DNA of 32,215 nt from Pirellulales bacterium (GCA_016928165.1 JAFGLH010000028.1:1-32215); one strand, 5' to 3'. Positions 24,171-31,351 are shown, numbered from the stretch's first letter. Notes: a model not told the origin generated them from the letters alone. Translations and numbers: made by a program.

Positions 24171-24575
24171 TGCGTTGACGTGCGTCTCGGGCGAACCGCG
24201 AGTCCGGCTTCGCCTTGAAGCGGATCATGGGACCATAACGGGTACATCCTCCGGTTGCCCTTCTGCGGGCACGGAAGGGACCGTTATGCCGGTTGGTTTC
24301 CCCTCTGTATTACTACCCAAACCAACCTTCCCGCGTTAACGCGACGATTCTTTTCCAACTCGTATAGAATTCAATCAAAATGAATCTTATCGCTTCCCAT
24401 CGGGCATAGGGGGGCGGCGCGTAAGATATTCCCGCGATCGGTTTGTTACTTTTCCTTGCAAGCGGACGTTTTACGTATGCGATGGGATTCGTCCGCCGGA
24501 TACGGCCCGGCGGCTCGTTCGGATATGCTCGTCGCCGGCAACAATCGGGCCAGCCACGTCACCGGTGTCTCGAAA
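24171..24575. other. Intergenic region between the two cassettes
   Basis: It holds several inverted repeats: CATAACGG (24234-24241) with CCGTTATG (24281-24288), GGTTGGTTT (24291-24299) with AAACCAACC (24319-24327), and the perfect palindrome CGCGTTAACGCG (24332-24343). The GGTTGGTTT pair could form a transcript-end hairpin for cassette 1, but no T-run follows. The AT-rich stretch 24344-24390 (with CGTATAGAATTC) is the likeliest place for the cassette 2 promoter. The sigma frame is open further upstream (to 24456), so part of this could be coding. Confidence 0.5.
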
Positions 24576-25103
24576 ATGAGCGAAGTCGATCGCCAAGACA
24601 CGTTCGCCGCGTTGTTCCGGGGTTGCTACCGGCAAGTCCTTGCGTACGTCCACATCTTGGTGAGCAACTTTACGGACGCGGAGGACGTAGTGCAACAGAC
24701 CAGTTTGGTGCTGTGGAGGAAGTTCGACGAATACGAGCCGGGCACGAGCTTCGTCGCCTGGGCCTGCGGCATCGCACGCTTCGAGGCGCTCAACTTCCTC
24801 AAGCGGAAGCGCCGTTATCAAAATCGCTTTTCTGAAGCCTTTCAGTTGAAGTTGGCCGAGGCCGTTTCGGGCGTCGCCGCCGCGGAGGTCGATCGGCGCA
24901 TGACCGCGCTGGAGGACTGCGTGGAGATGCTCCCGGAAAACCAACGCGACCTGCTGCGAATGTGCTTCGGCGAATCGCAAAGCGTGGCCGACGTCGCCCG
25001 GCGGCTCGGCCGCACCACCCACAGCGTATACAGTTCGCTCCGCAACATCCGCCACAAGCTGTTCAATTGCGTCGAACAAGCGACTTCCAGGTCCGAAAAA
25101 TGA
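24576..25103 (+). CDS. ECF-type sigma factor, cassette 2
   Basis: 175 residues from the ATG at 24576 (MSEVDRQDTFAALFRGCYRQ); the frame is open to 24456, but sigma homology begins here. Region 2: LAYVHILVSNFTDAEDVVQQ, then TSFVAWACGIARFEALNFLKRKRR. Region 4: LEDCVEMLPENQRDLLRMCF and VADVARRLGRTTHSVYSSLRNIRHKL (helix-turn-helix). The WACGIAR stretch is shared with the cassette 1 sigma, but the two are clearly diverged. The TGA overlaps the next ATG (25100), as in cassette 1. Confidence 0.9.
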   Translation: MSEVDRQDTFAALFRGCYRQVLAYVHILVSNFTDAEDVVQQTSLVLWRKFDEYEPGTSFVAWACGIARFEALNFLKRKRRYQNRFSEAFQLKLAEAVSGVAAAEVDRRMTALEDCVEMLPENQRDLLRMCFGESQSVADVARRLGRTTHSVYSSLRNIRHKLFNCVEQATSRSEK

Positions 25104-26962
25104 GCCGACTCGACGAAATATCGCCGCAATTAGAAGCGCTGCTCGCGGCGGCTTGCCGCGAGGACGCCGCGGCGGACGAGTTGCGGGCCTTGGAGCAAGC
25201 GGCCGCCGATCCGGCCTCGATGCGGTTGCTGGTTGATTACCTGCAATTGAACACCGATCTGCAATGGTTGATTTATCGGCAATCGAACGCGGAGAGGTGC
25301 CTGGCAATGTTAGGCATCGAACCGGCGCGCGATCCGTTTTCTCGGCGCGAAGAGGATTTGAAGACCATCGATCCGCCGCTCGCGGTTCCTTCTCTCTCCC
25401 CTCTCCCCTCTCCTCTCTCCCCTTCATTCGTCGGCGGCCCAGTGTTCTCCTACATAGTCGCCACGGTGGTTTTGTGTTTGATGTTGTTGGGCGGCTGGGC
25501 ATACAAAGTATCGCATGTTTCGCCTTCCATGCCCGGCCTTGCCAAACGGGAAGAGACGCCTGCCCCTATCTTCGTCGGCCGGGTCACCGGCATGAAGGAC
25601 TGCCGCTGGGCGGACCACAATACGCAAACCTACGTCGGCTCATCGGTTTCGCTGGATCGACGGTATGCTCTTGCCTCGGGCCTGCTCGAAATTACCCACG
25701 AGAGCGGAGCGAAAGTAATTCTCGAAGGGCCGTGCAAGTACAAAGTCGAATCATCCGCCGGCGGATTTTTGGAACTCGGAAAACTTACGGCAAACATCAG
25801 CGGCCAGAGATCAGAGATCAGAGGTCGGAGATCAGACCTCGGAAATCAGAAATCCCCTAACCCCCAATCCCTAACCCCTAACCCCTTCGTCATCAAAACT
25901 CCAACGGCGAAAATCACCGACCTGGGCACCGAGTTCGGCGTGGAAGTTAACGAAAACGGCGACACTGTTTCGCACGTCTTTCAAGGATACGTAACCGTCG
26001 AAGCAGTCGCGGGTGGCGCTGGCTCAGCCAGTGGCACTCGCGCCCGACAAAACAGAATTGTCTTGCGGCAAAATGAATCGGCGCGAGTGCTGAAAGACGC
26101 CGCCGAGCCGCGATTGATATTGGCCGACGCGGTCGGAAGCGTCCCGGTTTTTGTGCGAAAAATGCCCGGGTCGATGAAGAAACTCGATCCGGCATGGCAT
26201 ATCGACGGCGACATATTCATTGACGACTTCGACGGCGATTCGATTGATTCCAACAAGTGGGACGTCGTTGTCGAAGACGAACGATCCCTTCCCGGCGGCG
26301 GCGTCTCGCTGGCAGATGGATGCGCGGTCTTTTGCACTCACGACAAGGAAGACCGCGAAATACTGGAAAGCAATCCTGGAATTATCTCCGACACGCCCGG
26401 CAAGAGAAAGATTGCCTACTTGTTGAGTAAATCCGGTCAATTGGATTTCAGCGATTCGCCGAATGATTGGTGGGCGGAAATCCGTTTCCAATTCACCGGA
26501 AACCTCGACTCGCCTAACTGGAGCCCCGAGTGGCGAACCTGGGCGATTCTTTCGGGAGAAGTCGATGGTTACATAATGAGCGCGTTCGATCTTCGGGCGA
26601 TACAGCGCGGGTCGGTCAATAGCGATGAGTTCGGCTTGGGTTGGTTCGGCTGCGACAACTCGGGAGACATCGGCAGCTATCCGCCCGGAGCTGGAAAACG
26701 GATGGCCCAGAAGCTGCGCGTCGGACTGAAAAAAGGCAGATTTTATACAATCGCCATTCACCGCAAGAGCGACGCGAAGGTCGATATCTATCTCGACGGC
26801 GAGCTGATCGCCACTCGGCCGATGATCGGCGATGGAAATCCGGCTTACTTGCGGACCGGCGACATGATGCCCTGGAACATCAGCGGCACGTGCAAGATCG
26901 ATTATGTGAAAGTGGGCACATTAGCGCACGGCGCAAGGGAGGGCTTGCCTATGCAGCAATAA
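25100..26962 (+). CDS. Membrane FecR-type regulator with concanavalin-like C-terminal domain, cassette 2
   Basis: 620 residues, starting in an ATGA overlap with sigma. Cytoplasmic part 1-109, membrane helix FVGGPVFSYIVATVVLCLML (110-136), and a FecR-like domain with FVGRVTGMKDCRWAD, ALASGLLEITHESGAKVILE and KTPTAKITDLGTEFGVEV. The membrane and FecR regions are nearly the same as the cassette 1 paralog. The C-terminal domain (about 385-610) is unrelated to that paralog's: IFIDDFDGDSIDSNKWDVVV, WWAEIRFQFTGNL, KVDIYLDGELIATRPMIGD. This is typical of LamG or glycoside-hydrolase-16-like jelly rolls. Linkers contain heptamer arrays. It probably regulates sigma in response to an extracytoplasmic ligand. 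Confidence 0.82.
   Translation: MSRLDEISPQLEALLAAACREDAAADELRALEQAAADPASMRLLVDYLQLNTDLQWLIYRQSNAERCLAMLGIEPARDPFSRREEDLKTIDPPLAVPSLSPLPSPLSPSFVGGPVFSYIVATVVLCLMLLGGWAYKVSHVSPSMPGLAKREETPAPIFVGRVTGMKDCRWADHNTQTYVGSSVSLDRRYALASGLLEITHESGAKVILEGPCKYKVESSAGGFLELGKLTANISGQRSEIRGRRSDLGNQKSPNPQSLTPNPFVIKTPTAKITDLGTEFGVEVNENGDTVSHVFQGYVTVEAVAGGAGSASGTRARQNRIVLRQNESARVLKDAAEPRLILADAVGSVPVFVRKMPGSMKKLDPAWHIDGDIFIDDFDGDSIDSNKWDVVVEDERSLPGGGVSLADGCAVFCTHDKEDREILESNPGIISDTPGKRKIAYLLSKSGQLDFSDSPNDWWAEIRFQFTGNLDSPNWSPEWRTWAILSGEVDGYIMSAFDLRAIQRGSVNSDEFGLGWFGCDNSGDIGSYPPGAGKRMAQKLRVGLKKGRFYTIAIHRKSDAKVDIYLDGELIATRPMIGDGNPAYLRTGDMMPWNISGTCKIDYVKVGTLAHGAREGLPMQQ
25394..25421. repeat. Heptanucleotide array before the TM helix, FecR paralog 2 (4 units)
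   Basis: CTCTCCC, CTCTCCC, CTCTCCT, CTCTCCC, encoding a Ser/Pro/Leu stretch just before SFVGGPVFSY. Same protein position as the CTATCCG array of paralog 1. Confidence 0.8.
25806..25882. repeat. Eleven-unit heptanucleotide array in the FecR linker, paralog 2
   Basis: Seven purine-rich units (AGAGATC, AGAGATC, AGAGGTC, GGAGATC, AGACCTC, GGAAATC, AGAAATC; 25806-25854). Then four telomere-like units (CCCTAAC, CCCCAAT, CCCTAAC, CCCTAAC; 25855-25882), all in the same register. They encode the linker between GKLTANI and FVIKTPTA. Confidence 0.85.
26013..26037. repeat. Palindrome in the FecR domain, paralog 2
   Basis: Third copy of the 25-base unit found at 20979 and 21081 (GTGGCGCTGG..CCAGTGGCAC), encoding GGAGSASGT at the position where paralog 1 has DTGLASGT. 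Confidence 0.75.
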
Positions 26963-27170
26963 ACAAGAGGGGCAAAGCAAGACGGATTGGGAAATCCATC
27001 CTATGAGCAAGAAACGTCCGATTGGACGGTCCGTTAGGAAACATAATATATGCCGTTGATCGGGATGAACTTCAGCGGCAGGTCGCCGTCGTCCGTCAAC
27101 GGCGGCGCCCGATGAAGCGTATTTCGGAGTTTCGTTTTCACATCACCACGTTTCTCAAGGAGTTTGTGTC
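26963..27170. other. Gap between FecR-type gene and PEP-CTERM gene, cassette 2
   Basis: 208 bases with the small hairpin CGTCC-GATT-GGACG near 27016 and no intact gene. The far end carries AAGGAG eight bases before the PEP-CTERM ATG. A local promoter or mRNA processing site is possible but not visible. Confidence 0.4.
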
Positions 27171-27932
27171 ATGTACAAGGGTATTACAATCGTGTCGGCC
27201 TTGGTTGCGGCGATCGGTTTTGTTGCGGCGGCCCAAGCGGAGATTATTACTTTCGAGAACCCGCCTTACACACTGGCCGCCCTGAACGGCCAGGACGGCT
27301 GGACTACCAATGCGAACTCGACCGTGATTGCCAAACCGGCTACTTTTCCAGAGTCCGCGGGGGCACAATCGGCTTGGCTCAAACCCGTAGACACAACAAT
27401 CTTCAACACCTCGCGCGGCTTGGCGGGGGCCGATTTCGCGGACGTTACACAGTTCTCAATGTTGTACGATTTTAATGTAGGTTCCGCCAACGGCCCCTAT
27501 CAAGAAATCATACTCGGCACTTCCGACGGATTGAACATCATTCATTTAGGAGTGGAAAGCCCATTGAACCAGACTTATACCAGGCTCTACGCGTTCGACG
27601 GCGCCGCCGTCAGTTTCTACGCGACTAATATCGCGGGCAAACGGCATGCGTTTTCGATAACCGCGACCATCAGCTTCGCTACCCAGACGTACGACCTAAC
27701 CTTAATCGACCTGGCGGACTCGAGCGTCTATTCCGTTACCGGTTATCAGTTTCAGAATACCGTAAGCCTGGCTCAGGCGCAAGCCGGCGGCAGGTTGTTG
27801 TTTGACGTGGGTTTTAGGGGCGGCAGCGCGTACGTGGACAACGTCTCCATTGTTCCCGAACCGTCGTCGCTGGCGTTGCTGGGCTGCGGTCTGATCGGAT
27901 TGTTGGTATACGCTTGGCGGAAACGCAAATAG
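27171..27932 (+). CDS. PEP-CTERM surface protein, cassette 2
   Basis: 253 residues. AAGGAG lies eight bases before the ATG. Signal peptide MYKGITIVSALVAAIGFVAA, mature region beginning EIITFENPPYTLAALNGQDG, no catalytic motif recognised. The C-terminal sorting signal VPEPSSLALLGCGLIGLLVY plus AWRKRK is almost identical to that of the cassette 1 protein, while the secreted domains are dissimilar. Both open with a (F-E..G Q D x W) pattern after the signal peptide, hinting at a shared jelly-roll fold. Expected to be processed by an exosortase and anchored or released at the surface. Confidence 0.87.
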   Translation: MYKGITIVSALVAAIGFVAAAQAEIITFENPPYTLAALNGQDGWTTNANSTVIAKPATFPESAGAQSAWLKPVDTTIFNTSRGLAGADFADVTQFSMLYDFNVGSANGPYQEIILGTSDGLNIIHLGVESPLNQTYTRLYAFDGAAVSFYATNIAGKRHAFSITATISFATQTYDLTLIDLADSSVYSVTGYQFQNTVSLAQAQAGGRLLFDVGFRGGSAYVDNVSIVPEPSSLALLGCGLIGLLVYAWRKRK

Positions 27933-27935
27933 AGT

Positions 27936-27963
27936 GATAATTTAGGATTTATGATATCTGATT
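27936..27963. repeat. Heptanucleotide array after the PEP-CTERM gene (4 units)
   Basis: TGATAAT, TTAGGAT, TTATGAT, ATCTGAT, starting three bases after the stop codon. It is the complementary-strand version of the AAATCAT/AATCAG-type heptamers seen elsewhere. Degenerate. Confidence 0.55.
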
Positions 27964-28025
27964 TGAAACGGCTCCGGCGTCGGCGGGCAACATAGGTTCG
28001 CCGACGTTCGGAGTGGTTTTGACTT

Positions 28026-28092
28026 TGTAGGCCGGGTCGTGGCCCGGCGCGAGTGCGGAACAAGAGAGAGCCGGGGTGCAACCCGGCCTACA
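28026..28092. repeat. REP-like palindrome with TGTAGGCCGGGT arms
   Basis: 12-bp perfect terminal repeats TGTAGGCCGGGT (28026-28037) and ACCCGGCCTACA (28081-28092), with GGCCCGGC and AGCCGGGG inside. It lies just before the cassette 2 DUF1559 gene and shares the TGTAGG start with the palindrome in atpG. Confidence 0.75.
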
Positions 28093-28108
28093 TTAACGGA
28101 GAAGATTC

Positions 28109-29053
28109 ATGCAACGAAAAAATCAGGAATCAGAAATCATAGCGGCGATGCCACCCGCGACCGCAGTCGCGGGGCGTTTGCCCTCTCCCTTTTCCCCTCG
28201 TGCGTTTACGCTCGTGGAGCTTTTGGTCGTCATCACGATCATCGGCATCCTGATCGCGCTGCTTTTGCCGGCGGTGCAGGCGGCTCGCGAGGCGGCGCGG
28301 AAAGTGCAATGCAGCAACAACATGAAGCAGATGGGTATCGCCCTGCACAATTATCACCTCGCGATGGACTGTTTTCCCTCCGCGGTGCTCTACGATGGCG
28401 TATCGTGCGGTTGGAGTTGGTCCGCACTGGCGTTGCCTTACGCGGAACAAGACGCCACCCACGCGAGCATCGACTTCGACTACGGCTACAATGTCCCGCC
28501 GAACGATCAGGAAATAAAGACCTTCATTCCAATGTACTTGTGCCCCAGCGCCGCGCCAGCCGAACTGGTGACATGCTGCATCCACATTCCCGGCGAGGCA
28601 GACGCCGCCGAATCTAACTACGTGGCAATCACTACTTACAAGGACGGAACCGTTCATCCTTACGCCAGGGCGTTCGATGGCGAGGGGGTAATATATATGA
28701 ACAGCAGCACAAATATCAGGGACATCCGCGACGGCACGAACTGCACCCTGATGGTCGGCGAACTCGACGTGAACCAAGACGATCGAGCATGGCTGCCGTC
28801 GACTTATTGCCCGAATCTGAACTGCTACATCGGCATGATGTGGGCCTCGGAAGCCATTGCGACGACGGCTTTCGGAATCAATAGCGGCGTCCCCGACCCG
28901 GACCGTCCCATCAGGAGCCATCATCCCGGCGGCGCGATGTTTCTGTTCGCCGACGGCCATGCCGATTTTCTCTCGGAGATGATCGACCAAAACATACTGA
29001 TTGCGCTGACGACCCGCGACAGAGGAGAAATTATCGATGCAAAAAGCTATTGA
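28109..29053 (+). CDS. DUF1559 pseudopilin-like protein, cassette 2
   Basis: 314 residues. GGAGAAG lies about 10 bases before the ATG. A 31-residue leader is followed by RAFTLVELLVVITIIGILIA, LLPAVQAAREAARKVQCSNN and NMKQMGIALHNYHLAMDCFP; the C-terminus has HHPGGAMFLFADGHADFLSE. Same family and same Ala before the cleavage Phe as the cassette 1 protein. The leader is encoded by a heptamer array, a GC hairpin and a second array. The 3' end overlaps the next gene (lipoprotein) by 17 bases, so those two are coupled. Confidence 0.9.
   Translation: MQRKNQESEIIAAMPPATAVAGRLPSPFSPRAFTLVELLVVITIIGILIALLLPAVQAAREAARKVQCSNNMKQMGIALHNYHLAMDCFPSAVLYDGVSCGWSWSALALPYAEQDATHASIDFDYGYNVPPNDQEIKTFIPMYLCPSAAPAELVTCCIHIPGEADAAESNYVAITTYKDGTVHPYARAFDGEGVIYMNSSTNIRDIRDGTNCTLMVGELDVNQDDRAWLPSTYCPNLNCYIGMMWASEAIATTAFGINSGVPDPDRPIRSHHPGGAMFLFADGHADFLSEMIDQNILIALTTRDRGEIIDAKSY
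28120..28201. repeat. Heptamer arrays and hairpin encoding the DUF1559 leader, cassette 2
   Basis: AAATCAG, GAATCAG, AAATCAT (28120-28140); hairpin CCCGCGAC-CGCA-GTCGCGGG (28154-28173); then CCCTCTC, CCTTTTC, CCCTCGT (28181-28201). The hairpin followed by GCGTTT and a C-rich array matches 23133-23187. Confidence 0.75.
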
Positions 29054-29561
29054 TTTCAGTCGTCTGAAACCCCGCGGGGTGAGACAAGCGGAGCGCGGTC
29101 CCGCCAAAGACGCGACACAACTTGGTGGGACTGCGCTCCGCTTGTCCCACCCCATAATCCTAGTCGTCGCGTTGATGTTGGCCGGTTGCGGCCGGGAAGG
29201 ATTGTCGTCCAAGATCGTGGAAGGGGCCGTGACTTGCGGCGGAGAGAAAGTGGAATCGGGGCAGATACGCTTCGTGCCCGTTGAAGGAACGCGGGGATCT
29301 ACAAATGTCTCGGCCATCCGCGACGGCCATTATCGCATCGAGGCCCGCGGCGGCGTCCCCTTGGGCCGCTACCGGGTGGAGGTCGTGGCCGAAAAACGGA
29401 CCGGTCGGAAAGTGATGGGCAATACCCGTTTTGAGCCGGGAATGGTTGACGAGACGATCCGCCTTGGTCCACCCGCCTATGCCGGCCCAAAATCTCCGCT
29501 GGTTGCCGAGATCACCCCGCGGAGCAATGGCCGGCTTGATTTCGACCTGCCTGCCAGGTAA
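29037..29561 (+). CDS. Small lipoprotein with a carboxypeptidase-regulatory-like beta domain
   Basis: 174 residues. The ATG is inside the end of the DUF1559 gene, with AGAGGAG nine bases upstream. Lipobox LMLAGC (C51) follows the hydrophobic stretch IILVVALML. The mature part (VEGAVTCGGEKVESGQIRFV, IRDGHYRIEARGGVPLGRYRVEV) resembles the carboxypeptidase-regulatory-like or transthyretin-like beta sandwiches common as lipoproteins behind DUF1559 genes in planctomycetes. The n-region before the signal helix is abnormally long, because residues 14-39 are encoded by an inverted repeat element (29076-29153). Function unknown; it may escort the pseudopilin. Confidence 0.82.
   Translation: MQKAIDFSRLKPRGVRQAERGPAKDATQLGGTALRLSHPIILVVALMLAGCGREGLSSKIVEGAVTCGGEKVESGQIRFVPVEGTRGSTNVSAIRDGHYRIEARGGVPLGRYRVEVVAEKRTGRKVMGNTRFEPGMVDETIRLGPPAYAGPKSPLVAEITPRSNGRLDFDLPAR
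29076..29153. repeat. Long inverted repeat inside the lipoprotein signal region
   Basis: 30-base arms (29076-29105 and 29124-29153) match as reverse complements at 27 of 30 positions, separated by 18 bases. The arms include ACAAGCGGAGCGC and its complement GCGCTCCGCTTGT. Entirely within coding sequence and in frame. Confidence 0.85.
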
Positions 29562-29570
29562 CCGTTCACA

Positions 29571-29650
29571 GGGGACTGTCCCAATTTTCGCGGCGCGAGG
29601 GACGTTGCCTGAGAAAAGTGCTTTACCGCCGCGAAAATGGGACTGTCCCC
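29571..29650. repeat. MITE-like inverted repeat with GGGGACTGTCCC arms
   Basis: The left arm 29571-29595 (GGGGACTGTCCC then AATTTTCGCGGCG) pairs with 29627-29650 (CGCCGCGAAAATGGGAC then TGTCCCC), with one mismatch and one base gap. It lies between the lipoprotein and the propeller gene, and its right arm is an open upstream extension of the latter's frame. Confidence 0.8.
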
Positions 29651-29686
29651 CTTGGCCGACTCGCTTTCCTCATGAGGTTCTCCGCT

Positions 29687-31144
29687 ATGACCGTGAAATT
29701 CCGACTGATTCTCCCGGCGGTATTGTTCCTCTGTACCCCCGCGCTGGCCGTCGAACCGGTCGACATCGGATCGCGGCTAGAACCGATCGTTGACGACTGT
29801 CTGATCGACAAGTTGGACGGCGCCGCGCTGCGGCTGCATTCGCCTACGCCGCGCGAGATCGTGCTGAAGTTCGACCGGCCCTGGGAAGGCCCCTACAGCA
29901 GCTATTGCACAGTGCTGAAGGACGGCGATTGTTATCGGATGTACTATCGCGGGCTGCCGGAAGCCAGGCACGCACTGGATACGGAAGTGACCTGCTACGC
30001 CGAGAGCGACGACGGCGTCCACTGGACGAAGCCGAATCTGATGTTATTCGAGGTCCACGGCACAAAGCAAAACAACGTGGTGTTGGCCCGCCATCCGGCA
30101 TGCACCAATTTGGCCCCCGTATTGGACGCCAATCCCGACGCCCTGCCGAGTCAACGCTATAAGGCGCTAGGCGGCGGACAGGAATCCGGACTGATCGCTC
30201 TCGCATCGCCGGACGGGATACATTGGAAGGAACTGAGAAAGAAGCCGGTCATGGCCTTTGGCTTCTGCGGTTCTAAAAATGTCTTCGACTCGGAAAACGT
30301 GTCTTTCTGGTCCGTCTCGGAAGGTTGCTACGTTTGCTACTTTCGCGTATATGAGGAAGGGAACCGTGTGCGGTGGATCGCTCGGACCACATCAAGAGAT
30401 TTTCTGAACTGGTCGCGGCCGGTCAGCCTCGGGCTGGACGGCAAGCCACGGCAGCAACTCTACACAAGCCAATTCGAACCTTACGTACGAGCACCGCACA
30501 TATATTTAGGACTGCCGATGCGGTTCTTCCCCGGTCGGCGGGCGCTCAGCAACGAACAGCTCGCCCTGTTGGACACACCCAAGTTGTATTCCAACGACTG
30601 CGTCGACGTCACACTGATTTCCACCCGTGGCGGCGACGAACTGAAGAGGACCTTCCTTGAGGCATTCATTCGTCCCGGAGAAGATGCATTCAATTGGGCC
30701 TCGCGAGCCTGCTGCCCCGCGCATGGCATTCTGCAAACCAGTTCCAACGAACTTTCGCTCTACTTGGAGCAGCACTCCGGCTACCCTTCGGCACATCTGC
30801 GCCGCTACACGCTTCGCCCGGACGGCTTTGCCTCGGTCAATGCTCCGTATGCCGGCGGCGAGATGATTACCAAGCCGATCCGCTTCACCGGCGATCGGCT
30901 TGCGATCAACTATTCCACCTCGGCGGCGGGCGGTATTCGAGTTGAGATTCAAGACGCCGATGGAAAACCGATTCCGGGATTTGCACTGGAAGAATGTTCC
31001 GAGATCGTCGGCGATCAGTTCGAACGGACGGTGAATTGGAGAGGCGGCGCTGACGTCGGCACATTAACCGGCCGGCCGATCCGGCTGCGGTTCGTACTGA
31101 AAGACGCCGACCTGTTCGCGTTCCGGTTCCCAAGCAAGGAGTAG
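29687..31144 (+). CDS. Secreted beta-propeller protein (GH43/GH32-like fold)
   Basis: 485 residues from the ATG at 29687 (GAGG nine bases upstream); signal peptide MTVKFRLILPAVLFLCTPAL. The next 330 residues show repeated propeller-blade motifs: CYAESDDGVHWTKPNL, ALASPDGIHWKELRKKP, RTTSRDFLNWSRPVSL. This S-x-DG-x-x-W pattern is typical of five-bladed glycoside hydrolase clans (GH32/43/68-like). The C-terminal 90 residues (GDRLAINYSTSAAGGIRVEI, RPIRLRFVLKDADLFAFRF) form a beta domain seen in planctomycete homologs. I cannot assign catalytic acids. Probably polysaccharide-related. A longer frame to 29618 would begin inside the inverted repeat and is rejected. Confidence 0.78.
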   Translation: MTVKFRLILPAVLFLCTPALAVEPVDIGSRLEPIVDDCLIDKLDGAALRLHSPTPREIVLKFDRPWEGPYSSYCTVLKDGDCYRMYYRGLPEARHALDTEVTCYAESDDGVHWTKPNLMLFEVHGTKQNNVVLARHPACTNLAPVLDANPDALPSQRYKALGGGQESGLIALASPDGIHWKELRKKPVMAFGFCGSKNVFDSENVSFWSVSEGCYVCYFRVYEEGNRVRWIARTTSRDFLNWSRPVSLGLDGKPRQQLYTSQFEPYVRAPHIYLGLPMRFFPGRRALSNEQLALLDTPKLYSNDCVDVTLISTRGGDELKRTFLEAFIRPGEDAFNWASRACCPAHGILQTSSNELSLYLEQHSGYPSAHLRRYTLRPDGFASVNAPYAGGEMITKPIRFTGDRLAINYSTSAAGGIRVEIQDADGKPIPGFALEECSEIVGDQFERTVNWRGGADVGTLTGRPIRLRFVLKDADLFAFRFPSKE

Positions 31145-31351
31145 AATAATTCGACTGATCCGCAAGCAACGATCCACCTATTGCGGGGGTTGGGCGTCTG
31201 GGTGGGCGTGATTGAAAATCTATTCTTATATGGTGGCTTGTCGAACAATTTTTTGCCGATATAATTCGGACTCTGTGGTCGGTTGGTCCGAAGGCGGTTT
31301 TTGGCGGGCTTTTTCCCGGTTAAAAAACTTTGGAAAATCTTCGCTTAGCCG

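Noticed and set aside
25806-25882. CRISPR-like or telomere-like array
   Set aside because: Units are 7 bases with no spacers, inside a coding frame; the CCCTAAC resemblance to telomeres is coincidental in a bacterial gene.
29618-29686. Upstream extension of the propeller gene
   Set aside because: It lies largely within an inverted repeat; the ATG at 29687 has a ribosome binding site and starts a clean signal peptide.
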